Origin: Alphaproteobacteria bacterium
GTDB lineage: Bacteria; Pseudomonadota; Alphaproteobacteria; Puniceispirillales; Puniceispirillaceae
Length of the DNA stretch: 11,523 nucleotides
Assembly (NCBI GenBank): GCA_011524805.1
Contig: WTJO01000133.1
Location: forward strand, 1 to 11,523
Direction: 5' to 3'
Shown: piece by piece, positions 1 to 7,067 of the stretch
How the letters are laid out: every line of letters begins with the position of its first letter
How positions within the stretch are numbered: position 1 is the first letter of the stretch
Made by a program: the position numbers and the translations under genes
Notes under the pieces: model-generated
Databases searched by the model: none
Told to the model about the DNA's origin: nothing
Seen by the model: the letters and a program-made list of their open reading frames with translations, nothing else

Positions 1-1018
1 CATTGTAATATCGCGCCATCTGGCCAGACATCTGCATCGCCCGAATATATTCGGGCGTGCCAAATGCCGGCGCACCAGTCTTCATATCCACATTAGAGGT
101 AAAGGCACCATAGACAATCGGCGTGCCCGGATTAATTTGTTGCAATAACGCAATACAGGCAAGAGATTCGGCATTTTGCTGTACAACCGCACCAGCCATT
201 GTTACCGGTGCCATTGCCCCTGCCAATGTAAAAGGCGTGATAAATACAGGCTGTTTCAATCTGGCCAGCCGCATCGCCCCGTCCAGCATCGGATAATCAT
301 GTTTCAGGGGAGAGGATGAGTTAATATTTGTAAACAGGCGTGGGGTAGAGAAAAATTCATCATGCTCAAGACCAGAAGCAATCCGGGTCATTTCCACAAC
401 ATCTTCCACCCGCTCCTTGCCAAGCGAATAGGCATGAATTACCTTGTCGCTTAATGTCAGCATGTCATAGATACAATGCAGATGCCGCACAGACGCATGA
501 ATATCGACTGGTTCCACCGGATAGCCGGTTATCGCATGAATACAGTTAAATGACTGGCTAAGCTTGATCAGAGACTGGTAGTCCTGATGATTGCCAACAC
601 GCCGCCCACCTTCCATATCAATTACGTTCGGGGGCGAGCCAACACAGCCAAAGGCAAAATAACCGTCCCCGATTTTAATTGTATGGTCGGGATTGCGTGG
701 TGTGATGGTGAAAGATGATGGCGTTTTTGCCACCTGTTCTGTCACCCATTGCCTGTCCATCTTGACCTGTTTAGTCGAAAAATCGACATCGCACCCTGCC
801 TTGGCCAGAATATCGCAGGCTTCATCATTGAGAAACAGAATCCCGATATTTTCAATAACATCCAGACTGGCCTGATGAATAGCCTCTACCTGTTCGGCAT
901 CTAGCGGTTCTGTTGGCTGGTCAATATAATGCGCGGTTTGCCAGTCAAGCTGGTCATCCAGAAATTTGCGCTGCCTTGAGCGATTTGCATTACGTCTCAT
1001 TGGTCTGCGTGATGCCAT
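1..1018 (-). CDS. MttB-family (trimethylamine/glycine betaine) corrinoid methyltransferase, N-terminal part
   Basis: This is the N-terminal 339 codons of a gene that runs off the left edge; the family is usually about 500 residues. MttB-family enzymes move a methyl group from a quaternary or tertiary amine (trimethylamine, or glycine betaine in non-pyrrolysine members) to a cobalamin carrier protein in the cytoplasm. The protein begins MASRRPMRRNANRSRQRKF, a basic leader, then LDAEQVEAIHQASLDVIENI, the helical start typical of the family. Later come the glycine-rich FGCVGSPPNVIDMEGGRR stretch and, near the edge, TPEYIRAMQMSGQMARYYN. The ATG at 1018 is preceded by a purine-rich AAGGGGGCGG ribosome-binding site. 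No in-frame stop is present, so no pyrrolysine (UAG) codon occurs in the visible part; from memory of the family, the aligned pyrrolysine site would lie just beyond the edge. The family call is firm, the substrate is not. Confidence 0.88.
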   Translation of the reverse strand, partial: MASRRPMRRNANRSRQRKFLDDQLDWQTAHYIDQPTEPLDAEQVEAIHQASLDVIENIGILFLNDEACDILAKAGCDVDFSTKQVKMDRQWVTEQVAKTPSSFTITPRNPDHTIKIGDGYFAFGCVGSPPNVIDMEGGRRVGNHQDYQSLIKLSQSFNCIHAITGYPVEPVDIHASVRHLHCIYDMLTLSDKVIHAYSLGKERVEDVVEMTRIASGLEHDEFFSTPRLFTNINSSSPLKHDYPMLDGAMRLARLKQPVFITPFTLAGAMAPVTMAGAVVQQNAESLACIALLQQINPGTPIVYGAFTSNVDMKTGAPAFGTPEYIRAMQMSGQMARYYN

Positions 1019-1105
1019 AGCCGCCCCCTTGCGCCCCTTTCCCCGTTTCCAGACAAGGCAACGCCTCACCCTGACAAAAGGCTATCTACAACTCAGCCTT
1101 GGAAT

Positions 1106-1129
1106 GTCTTATTTAAGACTGACAATTGT
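1106..1129. promoter_or_regulatory. Paired palindromes upstream of the MttB-family gene (possible operator)
   Basis: In the 178-bp gap between hpf and the methyltransferase gene lies a perfect dyad GTCTTA-TT-TAAGAC (1106-1119), followed after two bases by the palindrome ACAATTGT (1122-1129). They sit about 90-110 bp before the methyltransferase start, where an operator or promoter could be. I could not place a convincing -35/-10 pair or a rho-independent terminator for hpf in this gap. That they bind a regulator is inference. Confidence 0.3.
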
Positions 1130-1196
1130 GTCTATTCGCCCTTGGTACAGCTTGCGGGCTTAGGGGAATTGTCTATCTGTCCATATTCTTGCTGGT

Positions 1197-1808
1197 TCAG
1201 GCATTTTGCTGCATATTCCGGGTGCCACGCGGGTCAACCCAGCCAATTGTGCCATCGGCGCGCATATGCACCATATTCAGCCCCATATGCTGGGCGTTAC
1301 GGAATAATAGTGATTTATCACGGCTTAATTCCAGCCGCATCACCGCCTGTTCTACAGTTAGGCATTCAACTTCATAGCTTAATTCTGCAATGATAGGCAG
1401 TGCCTCTTCCTGCGCTTCATCTTCGGCATGATCGTCATTATCCTGCTGGTCGACACCAGCATATACGGCCATCGGAGCCATCAGCACATCGGCTGGCACA
1501 TCTGCACCTGCGCCTCTATGATTACGCAGGCGCCGTTTATGTCTGCGCAGACGTTTTTCGGCATGGTCTATCGCTTCTTCGAGCGCGGCATTTGCCTCAC
1601 GTCCTGAGCCGGTAGATTCAAGCTCAATTCTGTTGGTGAGGTTCACCCGTATTTTGACATCGAAACCAGCATCAGATTTTTCCAGCGTTATATGTCCGCT
1701 AATCGCGTTTTTGAAATATTTTGAAATGACAGCCTCAAGAAGGTCATAAGCCAGTTCCTGAAAGGCTGTTCCAGTATCCATATTTTTGCCAGAAATGCTG
1801 ATATTCAT
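1197..1808 (-). CDS. hpf: Ribosome hibernation promoting factor, long form
   Basis: A 203-residue long-form HPF (RaiA/YfiA family). It binds the 30S subunit in the mRNA/tRNA channel and, through its C-terminal domain, pairs 70S ribosomes into inactive 100S dimers in starved or stationary cells. Residues 1-98 form the S30AE domain (MNISISGKNM start, amphipathic helices, basic end EKRLRRHKRRLRNHR). Residues 100-140 are a flexible, acidic linker (DNDDHAEDEAQEE). Residues 143-194 are the dimerisation domain, with the conserved TVEQAVMRLEL, LLFRNAQ and RADGTIGWVDPR elements. The ATG at 1808 has a good GGAGG site about 8 bases upstream. In many proteobacteria hpf follows rpoN; here it instead follows the AlkB-like gene after a 244-bp gap, so it probably has its own promoter. 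The protein is full length and nothing appears broken. Confidence 0.95.
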   Translation of the reverse strand: MNISISGKNMDTGTAFQELAYDLLEAVISKYFKNAISGHITLEKSDAGFDVKIRVNLTNRIELESTGSGREANAALEEAIDHAEKRLRRHKRRLRNHRGAGADVPADVLMAPMAVYAGVDQQDNDDHAEDEAQEEALPIIAELSYEVECLTVEQAVMRLELSRDKSLLFRNAQHMGLNMVHMRADGTIGWVDPRGTRNMQQNA

Positions 1809-2052
1809 TGCGGTTGCCTCCGTTCACGTTCGCATATACAAAAAGCAGGTTATGCATCCCCTCTTTTTTTGTGTATCTACAAACGCACAGGCTTTTGGTG
1901 GCAACACAGAAAAGAGTTTCTCTGCATGTTCAGCGTATTGAGTAGCATGACACTTATTCTGCATTGTGGCAAGCTATCTTATCAGATAGACAAGGAACAA
2001 ACGCGCCCATTTTGCAACAGCTTTGGTATCTTGTCTTCCCGGCAGCTTCAGC
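1809..2052 (-). promoter_or_regulatory. Leader region of hpf with a 6-bp dyad
   Basis: This 244-bp non-coding gap separates the AlkB-like gene from hpf. It holds a perfect inverted repeat CTATCT-TATC-AGATAG at 1974-1989, with no U-run after it on the minus strand, so it looks more like an operator or mRNA hairpin than a rho-independent terminator. Two TTGCCAC hexamer-like sequences on the minus strand could be -35 elements, but I see no good -10 at the right distance, and no clear sigma-54 GG/GC signature. The promoter for hpf is presumed to lie here because the gap is long and hpf has a strong ribosome-binding site. Confidence 0.35.
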
Positions 2053-2670
2053 CTATTGCTTTCTTTCCTGTCTAAAACCAATTGACAGCCTGCCTTCTGT
2101 TACCGCACGAACACCATGTAACGGCCGGTTATTCTCATCTTTCAGACCTGAAAATCCGGGTGCTGGCAAGATCACAAGCCTGCCCGGCCTGTCATCAATG
2201 ACGACCGGATGAGCGCCCTGCCTGTCAGCACAGCAAAACAGTTCGGATATACCGGCAAGTGTGATAATGAACACAAAATTCCGGTATCTAAGCCCATCCT
2301 TATGGATACCAATGCCTTTGCTGCCTGCCGGATATTTCTGGATGGCAAAATCATTAATCACAAACCTGCCCTCACATAGAGACGGGTTGTGCGTGCCGGC
2401 ATGTCTAACCATATCTTCAAGCAATTTCGCACATGCCTGAAAGTCACCTGTCAGGGGCGCAGGAAAGCAAATGTCAAAATCCTGAAATACATTATTGCCA
2501 ACAGTTTCGCGTGCCTTTCTGAATGAGAGCGCATCTGTCTGGGCTATCATTGCCGAAATTTCGGCCTCCGAGAAAAACGGCAGGCTGGCAAAAGGCTGTA
2601 TCTCAAGCTGTGCGAGCTCCGAGATAAACATATCCTGCCGGTGAGGGGTTGATAAAAACATGTCCTGCAC
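2053..2670 (-). CDS. AlkB-like 2-oxoglutarate/Fe(II)-dependent oxygenase
   Basis: A 205-residue protein with the hallmarks of a double-stranded beta-helix 2OG/Fe(II) oxygenase: the iron ligands H123 and D125 (GIHKDG) and H185 (RPLHGV), then R194 and R200 in GRLSIGFRQ. The approach KYPAGSKGIGIHKD and the ending RxSxxFRQ resemble AlkB (N/Y-x-P-G...HxD and RxNLTFRQ, with the same six-residue Arg spacing), which oxidatively demethylates alkylated DNA or RNA bases and releases formaldehyde. Overall similarity to AlkB is limited, so a protein or small-molecule substrate is possible. The GTG at 2670 directly follows the SprT gene stop (TGAGTG), with AAGAGG upstream; an in-frame ATG at 2661 is an alternative start, three codons shorter. 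The abutting genes imply coupled translation with the SprT-like protease. Confidence 0.75.
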   Translation of the reverse strand: MQDMFLSTPHRQDMFISELAQLEIQPFASLPFFSEAEISAMIAQTDALSFRKARETVGNNVFQDFDICFPAPLTGDFQACAKLLEDMVRHAGTHNPSLCEGRFVINDFAIQKYPAGSKGIGIHKDGLRYRNFVFIITLAGISELFCCADRQGAHPVVIDDRPGRLVILPAPGFSGLKDENNRPLHGVRAVTEGRLSIGFRQERKQ

Positions 2671-3168
2671 TCAGCCTCTTGCCTCGGCATCGGGGCTGTA
2701 CGCGTCAGCCCCCGGCTCGTTGCGTATAAATTCAACCTTTGACTTGCACTTCATACAGACAAGCCCGCTTTTACGGCGATGACGCTTTACATCAAAACAG
2801 CCATTAGGACAGCGCATCACCCAGCGTTCATCTGCAAAATTCAGATCATGGCATCTGCTTGCTGTACAGCCAATATCGCGCGCCTGTTTTCGCCATACAG
2901 CATCATGCCCATGTCCGGGGCCTACCAGCGCATGTGCAATCTCATGTAGCAGCGTGTCTGTGATATGTGCAATCTCGGCATGCCGGACATAATGTCTGGA
3001 CAGCGATATTGTCCTTTGTCTGTAGTCGCATAGTCCGGCACGTCTGCGCGCATGATCAAATTTTATTTTCCACCCTGAAAGACCATGTATCTGCATTAAA
3101 TCATAGCCAAGATCAAGCACCTGTTTGAAAGGTCTGGAGGCCGATTTATCACCAGTATCAGAGGTCAT
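2671..3168 (-). CDS. SprT-like zinc metalloprotease
   Basis: A 165-residue SprT-family protein. The zinc protease signature HEIAHALVGPGHGHDAVW spans residues 75-92: H75 and H79 are ligands, E76 is the catalytic base, and H86 or H88 is the third ligand. A C-terminal zinc ribbon follows, with C120, C124, C138 and C141 (CPNGC...CMKC). Eukaryotic relatives (SPRTN, Wss1) cleave proteins crosslinked to DNA; the role of bacterial SprT-like proteins is poorly known. There is no signal peptide, so it should act in the cytoplasm. The ATG at 3168 lies only 10 bp after the soxG stop, with a weak GCGAAG site, and the next gene starts at its stop codon. It is therefore probably the fifth gene of the sarcosine oxidase operon. 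The family call is firm, while the DNA-protein crosslink role is inference from relatives and context. Confidence 0.88.
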   Translation of the reverse strand: MTSDTGDKSASRPFKQVLDLGYDLMQIHGLSGWKIKFDHARRRAGLCDYRQRTISLSRHYVRHAEIAHITDTLLHEIAHALVGPGHGHDAVWRKQARDIGCTASRCHDLNFADERWVMRCPNGCFDVKRHRRKSGLVCMKCKSKVEFIRNEPGADAYSPDAEARG

Positions 3169-3178
3169 ATCTTCGCTA

Positions 3179-3772
3179 TCAATATTTCTCGGCAGGCGTT
3201 ACAGCAGAGCGGTATTGTCTCGCAATCTGGACAATCAGATGGCCAAGGCTTTCTGCATAGCTTCTAGGTATAAATAGCAAAAATTCATCATCTGCCTGTT
3301 TCAGCAGATGCACGGGGATATGATGCATGCCTGTTGCCATCAGACTGCCTGCTTCACAATCAAGATTGGCGGCTGTAAGACGCCTTAGCACCTCGATTGC
3401 CTTACCGCCTCTAATCTTCAAAATTGCGCGGCTACCTGTCATCTCAAGCGGATAGAATTTATCAAATATGGCTGGCAGGCTGGCCGGCTTCTTCGCAGAC
3501 ACAATCCAGATTTTTGATGGCTCAATCCGCATGACTATCTGTTTTGGTGCGCCTGTTTCAAAACAGGAGGGCGCTGGCAGTTTGAGCTTCATATGAGTAG
3601 TCAATGCCCGCTTCAACGCAGATTGCTGGTCCGCAAAAAATGCATATTGGGTGATATAAGCGCCTGTTACCTCACAGATTGTCACCTCGGCATTGCGGGC
3701 AGCTGACGCCCTATCAGCTACCAGATAGGCGCTTGCTGTCATCACAGCTGTTTTGGCTGGCACGTTAGCCAT
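3179..3772 (-). CDS. soxG: Sarcosine oxidase gamma subunit
   Basis: A 197-residue gamma subunit of heterotetrameric sarcosine oxidase. It is recognised by its place after soxA and by features of the weakly conserved SoxG family: MTASAYLVADR-like N-terminal region, MRIEPSKIWIVS, a central FDKFYPLEMTGSRAILKIRG core, HHIPVHLLKQADDEFLLFIP and the LIVQIARQY end. The subunit has a GcvT-like fold and packs against the folate-binding part of SoxA. I chose the ATG at 3772 (MANVPAKTAV) because it has a CAGGAG site about 9 bases upstream and overlaps the soxA stop by 8 bp (ATGGCTAA), a usual coupling arrangement. A longer frame open back to 3856 would lie wholly inside soxA and does not look like SoxG sequence. 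Confidence 0.88.
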   Translation of the reverse strand: MANVPAKTAVMTASAYLVADRASAARNAEVTICEVTGAYITQYAFFADQQSALKRALTTHMKLKLPAPSCFETGAPKQIVMRIEPSKIWIVSAKKPASLPAIFDKFYPLEMTGSRAILKIRGGKAIEVLRRLTAANLDCEAGSLMATGMHHIPVHLLKQADDEFLLFIPRSYAESLGHLIVQIARQYRSAVTPAEKY

Positions 3773-6746
3773 TCTGTCTATCTCCTGAAGGGTCGTACAT
3801 ATGCGGGCTGACAATTTCAGCCTCAACAAAACTGTCTCTGACAGGATCGGCAACAATCACTGTTCTATCTTTCCATTTTTCGTACCCGCCCGAAATGAAG
3901 CCAAGCCCTATCCAGTGACCAAGTGCAGGCGAATGGGTGACAGCGGTAACCCACCCTTCACCAAAACCTTTTACATGTTCAGGCCGGCACAATATACCGC
4001 CGGCAGAAAATCTGGTCTGTTTATTTTTAGGATATATCCCGACAAGGGTTGGTCTGTTGCTATCCTGCAATGCGGGGCGTTTACGCAGAACTGAGCCGAC
4101 ATAATGGGGTTTCTTTGCCCCGAAAGCGCCAAATCCGGCATCTTCCAGCGTCACCCTGCCATCAAGCTCGGCGCCTGTTACATGTCCCTTTTCAATCCGT
4201 AATGCCCCCAGCGCTTCCAGCCCGTACAGACAGCCGCCAGCCTGTTTTACCTGTTCGGCCATATGAAGCCATGCCTGTTCTGCATCATCTGCATTGACAT
4301 ATATCTCCCACGCCATCTCGCCCGAAAACGATATTCGCGCTGCATGACAGGCTATTTTTTTACGCCCGATACTGATATGCCCAGATCGCACCCCCATAAA
4401 GGGAAAGGCTTTCTGCGAGAAATCAATATCTGTGATAATACTGCCAAGAAGCTGGCGTGCCTGAGGGCCCGTGATAGCCATACCTGCCCATAAATCTGTA
4501 ACAGACGTAACGTGAACGCGCATCTCCTGCCATCTTGTTTGAAGCAATTCTTCTAAAAACTGCATCACAGGGCCTGCCTGGGCGGTGGTGGTTGTCATCA
4601 GATACTCATCTTCTGCCAGCCGCCATGTTGTGCCATCATCCAGCACCATGCCATCATCACGCAGCATCAGCCCATAACGCGCTTTTCCAACAGGCAGTTT
4701 GGCAAACGGGTTTACATAAATCCGGTTCAGAAACTCTGTGGCATCAGGCCCCTGTATCATGATTTTACCAAGCGTAGATACATCTACCATCGCCACTGTC
4801 TGACGGGCACGTGCTGCTTCTCTGATGTAGGCTTCATTTATGGTTTCGCCTGCCTCAGGATAAAACCATGGCCGCTTCCATATGCCTGCATCTGTCATCT
4901 CGGCACCTGCCTGAAGATGCAGATGATGCATTGGCGTACGCCGCGTTGCCACCCATTCTTCACCACGCAACCTGCCTGCCAGCGCACCAATGGATACAGG
5001 GGTGAATGGCGGCCGGAATGTTGTAATGCCTGTCTCGGCAATATCTTTTTCAAGCGCCTCGGCCAGCACCCCAAGTCCGATTACATTGCCCATCCGCCCC
5101 TGATCAGTTGCCATGCCCAATGTTGTATAGCGTTTGAGATGCTCAACAGATACAAACCCTTCATCTTTTGCCTGCCGTATATCATCTGTAGTGACATCAT
5201 GTTGCGGGTCGGCAAATGATTTGAGCGATGCGCCTTCTGGCCTGATTTCAAATAATGGCAATTGCGCAGATGCCCAGCCTTTACGCTGTGATTTATATGG
5301 CCGCTCAACGCCCCTGATTCTGGCAACAATATTATGCGCTGATGCGATTACCGCATCATCTGAAAACAGCCCGTCTGCCGCACCAATGTGATAGATTTGC
5401 TCTTTGGTTTTGCCGCTTAAAAAGCTGTTAATGCCAGTATTCCAGACAGGCTTTACGCCGCGATGGGATAGCAGATTAACAACTGGTGCATAGCCGCCAG
5501 AAACACCAAGCACATTACAGCCTATCTGCCTGTGAAGACGGGTAATGTTTCCAGATGCATCTATTCTGCCAATTTCGACAGCTGCAACGGCCTTGTCTCC
5601 AATCGCGTTGAGGGGCACTGTCTCAAGTTGCACGGACGCACCTGCATTAAGCGCCTGTCTGGCAGCTGCGGTTAATCTGGCGCGGGCATCAATAACACTT
5701 ACCTCAAGGCCGGCCTGTGCCAGTGCAATGGCGTTCTGATAGGCGCCATCATGGGTCGTTGCCATCACAACGCTGTTGCCACACACCACGCCATATCTGT
5801 CAAGATATGTCTGCAATGCCCCGCCAAGCATGACGCCCGGCCGGTCATTATTTCCAAAGGCAAGCCCGCGTTCAATTGCCCCTGTTGCCATGACAATTTG
5901 TTTCGGGCGGATAATATGCATGGTCTCACGCGGCCTGAAGCGTGCGCGCCCCGAACGGTTACTGCCAAGGTGATCTGTCTGGCGCTCAAGCACCCCTGTG
6001 ACAAGCCCGTCATATAGCCCAAAAGCAGTAGCACGGCGCATCATTACACCACCTGACATCTCAATCCGGCGACACAGCGTTTTAATCTGGGCAAGCCTCT
6101 TATCATCAGGCTTATTTGCCCATTCACCGCCAAATATAAAATCCTGTTCGACCAGCATTACAGCAAAGCCAGCCTCGGCTAGCTCTGCCGCCGCAATCAG
6201 TCCGGACGGCCCGCTTCCCACCACCAGCACATCACAATGATGATTGGCAATATCATAGGCATCAGGATCAGCTAGGCGCGAGGCTTCTCCCAACCCGGCC
6301 GCTTTGCGGATAAAATGCTCGCACATCATCCAGAAACGGGTATTTGCAAATGGCCCCATAAAAGTTTTGTAATAGAAACCGGCTGTGATAAAGGGCGAGA
6401 TTAGGCCATTAACCGCACCAATATCATAATGAAGAGATGGCCAGACATTCTGGCTTGTGACATTAATGTCCGGTGCAATTTCAGCAACAGTGCCTTTGAC
6501 ATTGGGCACACGTTCTGCGCCATCACCCAGATTAAACAATGCGCCGCCTTCTTCAACTCCTGCCGACATTACACCGCGCGGCCTGTGATATTTGAATGAG
6601 CGGCCAACCATCTGTTGGCCTGAGGCCAGCAGGGCTGAAGCGATAGTATCACCTTCAAAGCCCGATACCCGCCGCCCGTTAAAACGGAACGAGACTGTCT
6701 TTTTACGGTTGATGAGCCCGCCTGTCTGTGTTCTGTATCCTGTCAT
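3765..6746 (-). CDS. soxA: Sarcosine oxidase alpha subunit
   Basis: The 993-residue large subunit, about the usual length. Heterotetrameric sarcosine oxidase converts sarcosine, O2 and tetrahydrofolate to glycine, H2O2 and 5,10-methylene-tetrahydrofolate; without folate it releases formaldehyde. Domains in order: a ferredoxin-like N-terminal domain without its cluster (about residues 15-90, VSFRFNGRRVSGFEGDTIAS, GRSFKYHRPRG); a dinucleotide-binding fold (DVLVVGSGPSGLIAAAELAE, residues 172-191, with MATGAIERG at 286-294), which in characterised enzymes holds a non-catalytic NAD+; a SoxA_A3 segment (about 520-565, VSVEHLKRYTTLGMATDQGR); and a C-terminal GcvT-like folate domain (about 605-985, beginning TPMHHLHLQAGAEM, then VDVSTLGKIMIQGPDA). 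The start lies 3 bp after the soxD stop and the end overlaps soxG. No frameshift or missing domain is visible. Confidence 0.97.
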   Translation of the reverse strand: MTGYRTQTGGLINRKKTVSFRFNGRRVSGFEGDTIASALLASGQQMVGRSFKYHRPRGVMSAGVEEGGALFNLGDGAERVPNVKGTVAEIAPDINVTSQNVWPSLHYDIGAVNGLISPFITAGFYYKTFMGPFANTRFWMMCEHFIRKAAGLGEASRLADPDAYDIANHHCDVLVVGSGPSGLIAAAELAEAGFAVMLVEQDFIFGGEWANKPDDKRLAQIKTLCRRIEMSGGVMMRRATAFGLYDGLVTGVLERQTDHLGSNRSGRARFRPRETMHIIRPKQIVMATGAIERGLAFGNNDRPGVMLGGALQTYLDRYGVVCGNSVVMATTHDGAYQNAIALAQAGLEVSVIDARARLTAAARQALNAGASVQLETVPLNAIGDKAVAAVEIGRIDASGNITRLHRQIGCNVLGVSGGYAPVVNLLSHRGVKPVWNTGINSFLSGKTKEQIYHIGAADGLFSDDAVIASAHNIVARIRGVERPYKSQRKGWASAQLPLFEIRPEGASLKSFADPQHDVTTDDIRQAKDEGFVSVEHLKRYTTLGMATDQGRMGNVIGLGVLAEALEKDIAETGITTFRPPFTPVSIGALAGRLRGEEWVATRRTPMHHLHLQAGAEMTDAGIWKRPWFYPEAGETINEAYIREAARARQTVAMVDVSTLGKIMIQGPDATEFLNRIYVNPFAKLPVGKARYGLMLRDDGMVLDDGTTWRLAEDEYLMTTTTAQAGPVMQFLEELLQTRWQEMRVHVTSVTDLWAGMAITGPQARQLLGSIITDIDFSQKAFPFMGVRSGHISIGRKKIACHAARISFSGEMAWEIYVNADDAEQAWLHMAEQVKQAGGCLYGLEALGALRIEKGHVTGAELDGRVTLEDAGFGAFGAKKPHYVGSVLRKRPALQDSNRPTLVGIYPKNKQTRFSAGGILCRPEHVKGFGEGWVTAVTHSPALGHWIGLGFISGGYEKWKDRTVIVADPVRDSFVEAEIVSPHMYDPSGDRQNG

Positions 6747-6749
6747 GGG

Positions 6750-7040
6750 CTAGCTCTTTTGCCTCGTGCCTATCTGCTGCTGTTCAGGATGGGCGGCAGA
6801 GATCTCTTCTATCTCGTGGGTAAGGGTATCTCTGGTTACTTTCAGAATCATGCGACACCCAAGGGCATGATGCCAATATTCCTGATGGCGCCCTTTTGGA
6901 TTCTCCCTCAGATAGACAGCCTCGAACCATGTCTGCATATCCGTATTGGTAAATGCCGGCTTCTGATGCGCCGCATCTTCAAGATAGGTAAATTCCTCAT
7001 GATCTCTTACCCCGCAAAAAGGACAGTCAATTAACAGCAT
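6750..7040 (-). CDS. soxD: Sarcosine oxidase delta subunit
   Basis: A 96-residue zinc-binding delta subunit of heterotetrameric sarcosine oxidase. The zinc site is visible as C6 and C9 (CPFCG), H58 and C62 (EYWHHALGC), with spacing matching characterised SoxD proteins. Other family marks are EEFTYLEDA, the WFEAVYLRENPKGRHQEYW stretch, and a polar C-terminal tail. It has no catalytic role of its own and helps hold the alpha and beta subunits together. It lies 27 bp after soxB and 3 bp before soxA, so it is surely in the same transcript. Its ribosome-binding site (AGAAAG) is weak, consistent with translation aided by the upstream gene. Confidence 0.95.
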   Translation of the reverse strand: MLLIDCPFCGVRDHEEFTYLEDAAHQKPAFTNTDMQTWFEAVYLRENPKGRHQEYWHHALGCRMILKVTRDTLTHEIEEISAAHPEQQQIGTRQKS

Positions 7041-7067
7041 TTCATCAGTCTTTCTGTGAGCATGGAG

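Noticed and set aside
3773..3856. An N-terminal extension of soxG
   Set aside because: The extra 28 codons lie wholly inside soxA, and the ATG at 3772 has a better ribosome-binding site and family-like N-terminus.
4917..5219. A 100-codon plus-strand frame inside soxA
   Set aside because: It is antisense to conserved SoxA sequence and shows no family features.
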